Of a stretch of DNA of 6,378 nucleotides, positions 5,989 to 6,378 are shown in pieces (within the stretch, counting starts at the first letter, position 1; every line of letters begins with the position of its first letter). The DNA comes from Candidatus Bathyarchaeota archaeon (lineage in GTDB: Archaea; Asgardarchaeota; Lokiarchaeia; Sigyniarchaeales; Sigyniarchaeaceae), in NCBI GenBank assembly GCA_014729935.1, contig WJJB01000205.1:1-6378 (forward strand), given 5' to 3'. The position numbers were made by a program, and so were the translations under genes. Under the pieces are notes generated by a model, which worked only from the letters and a program-made list of their open reading frames with translations, made no database searches and had not been told where the DNA came from.

Positions 5989-6162
5989 ATGGATTTCAGA
6001 GATATACCCGATATCAAGATTTCCGAAGAGCAAAGAAGGAAAAATGAAGCAGAGGTGCGAAAATTCCTGGAAAAGCACGACCGCGCCGTGGAACGCAGGA
6101 TCAAGAAACTCAGGAAAGCGGGTTATTCAGATGATGAAATCGAGAATTTATTTGCATTTTGA
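5989..6162 (+). CDS. Small charged helical protein, unit 2 (candidate antitoxin-like)
   Basis: This 57-residue paralogue of the protein at 4870-5043 is more basic in its middle (RRIKKLRKAG) and keeps the ending GYSDDEIENLFAF almost unchanged. The most conserved parts are PD near the start, EAE and KFLE in the middle, and the C-terminal 13 residues, so the C-terminus is the likely binding or functional part. ATG 5989 is the start: AAAGGTGA ends five bases before it, and the GTG at 5980 falls inside that site. Codon choice is more GC-rich than in unit 1 in places (GACCGCGCCGTGGAACGC), a sign that the two units have been apart for some time. The related downstream gene begins 47 bases after its stop. 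Confidence 0.82.
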   Translation: MDFRDIPDIKISEEQRRKNEAEVRKFLEKHDRAVERRIKKLRKAGYSDDEIENLFAF

Positions 6163-6209
6163 ATACCTTTCACAAGCATTTTCGGATTATATCTAGAGGT
6201 GTTTTTTAA

Positions 6210-6378
6210 ATTTCACGAGATTCCATAGATTTCTCAAATGAGGCACTCCATCTCATACCTATTACCGATTACTCGTTTTCAAATCCTGATATACTTGGTT
6301 CGAGGTTGGATCACGGGTTTAAAGACGTAGAGCACTTCTTTCCAACCTGGAACGAGCTTATAGAACGTAGTCTAGGAA
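6210..6378 (+). CDS. GNAT-like fold protein, unit 2, N-terminal part, cut by window end
   Basis: Fifty-six codons are visible and align without gaps to the start of the protein at 5072-5719, with 34 of 56 identical by hand count. Shared blocks are IDFSNEA, PIT, YSFSN, LDHGF and FFPTW. No ATG, GTG or TTG precedes the conserved blocks in this frame. TAA at 6207-6209 is followed at once by ATT at 6210, and GAGGTG at 6196-6201 is eight bases before it, so AUU is the most likely start. The part with the putative acetyltransferase core lies beyond the window, so its function cannot be judged here. Confidence 0.75.
   Translation, partial: MSRDSIDFSNEALHLIPITDYSFSNPDILGSRLDHGFKDVEHFFPTWNELIERSLG

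Noticed and set aside
1..6378. tRNA, rRNA or CRISPR array
   Set aside because: No cloverleaf, rRNA-like stretch or regularly spaced repeat-spacer pattern was seen by eye; the three repeats are far apart and irregularly spaced.

Overview
The window reads as an archaeal accessory region. The evidence is a set of archaeal-type BRE/TATA promoters, Shine-Dalgarno sites of the AGGTGA kind, and AT-rich genes that contrast with a clearly more GC-rich group II intron. I cannot name the lineage; an Asgard, methanogen or Thermoplasmata-like genome would all fit.

Left part (1-1776, minus strand): the end of an unrecognised gene that runs off the window, a 12-helix membrane protein with a TTG start or a broken N-terminus, and a stranded C-terminal coding fragment. 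Middle (1777-4776): a truncated 5' fragment of a group II intron, then a HicA/HicB-type toxin-antitoxin pair on the minus strand, then a complete 2.2 kb group II intron in the same orientation. That intron carries a reverse transcriptase/maturase without an HNH endonuclease domain. Its 5' end (GTGCG), EBS1, domain V and domain VI with the branch A can all be located, so both boundaries are set close to the base.

Right part (4777-6378, plus strand): two tandem paralogous units. Each has a matching promoter, a 57-residue charged helical protein and a downstream gene for an apparently GNAT-like protein. The second unit runs off the window. The downstream genes seem to begin at AUC and AUU codons rather than AUG, because conserved protein sequence reaches back to an in-frame stop with no standard start in between. 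Small helical protein plus degenerate acetyltransferase fold looks like a candidate toxin-antitoxin-like module; this is inference.

One short repeat links the region. A TCGATGGAA motif next to CGGTTAAC dyads occurs three times in the same orientation. One copy is split by the complete intron, one abuts the intron fragment, and one (near 5766) is empty and matches the rejoined exon junction. The copies bracket hicBA and the first small-protein/GNAT-like unit, giving a cassette-like layout.
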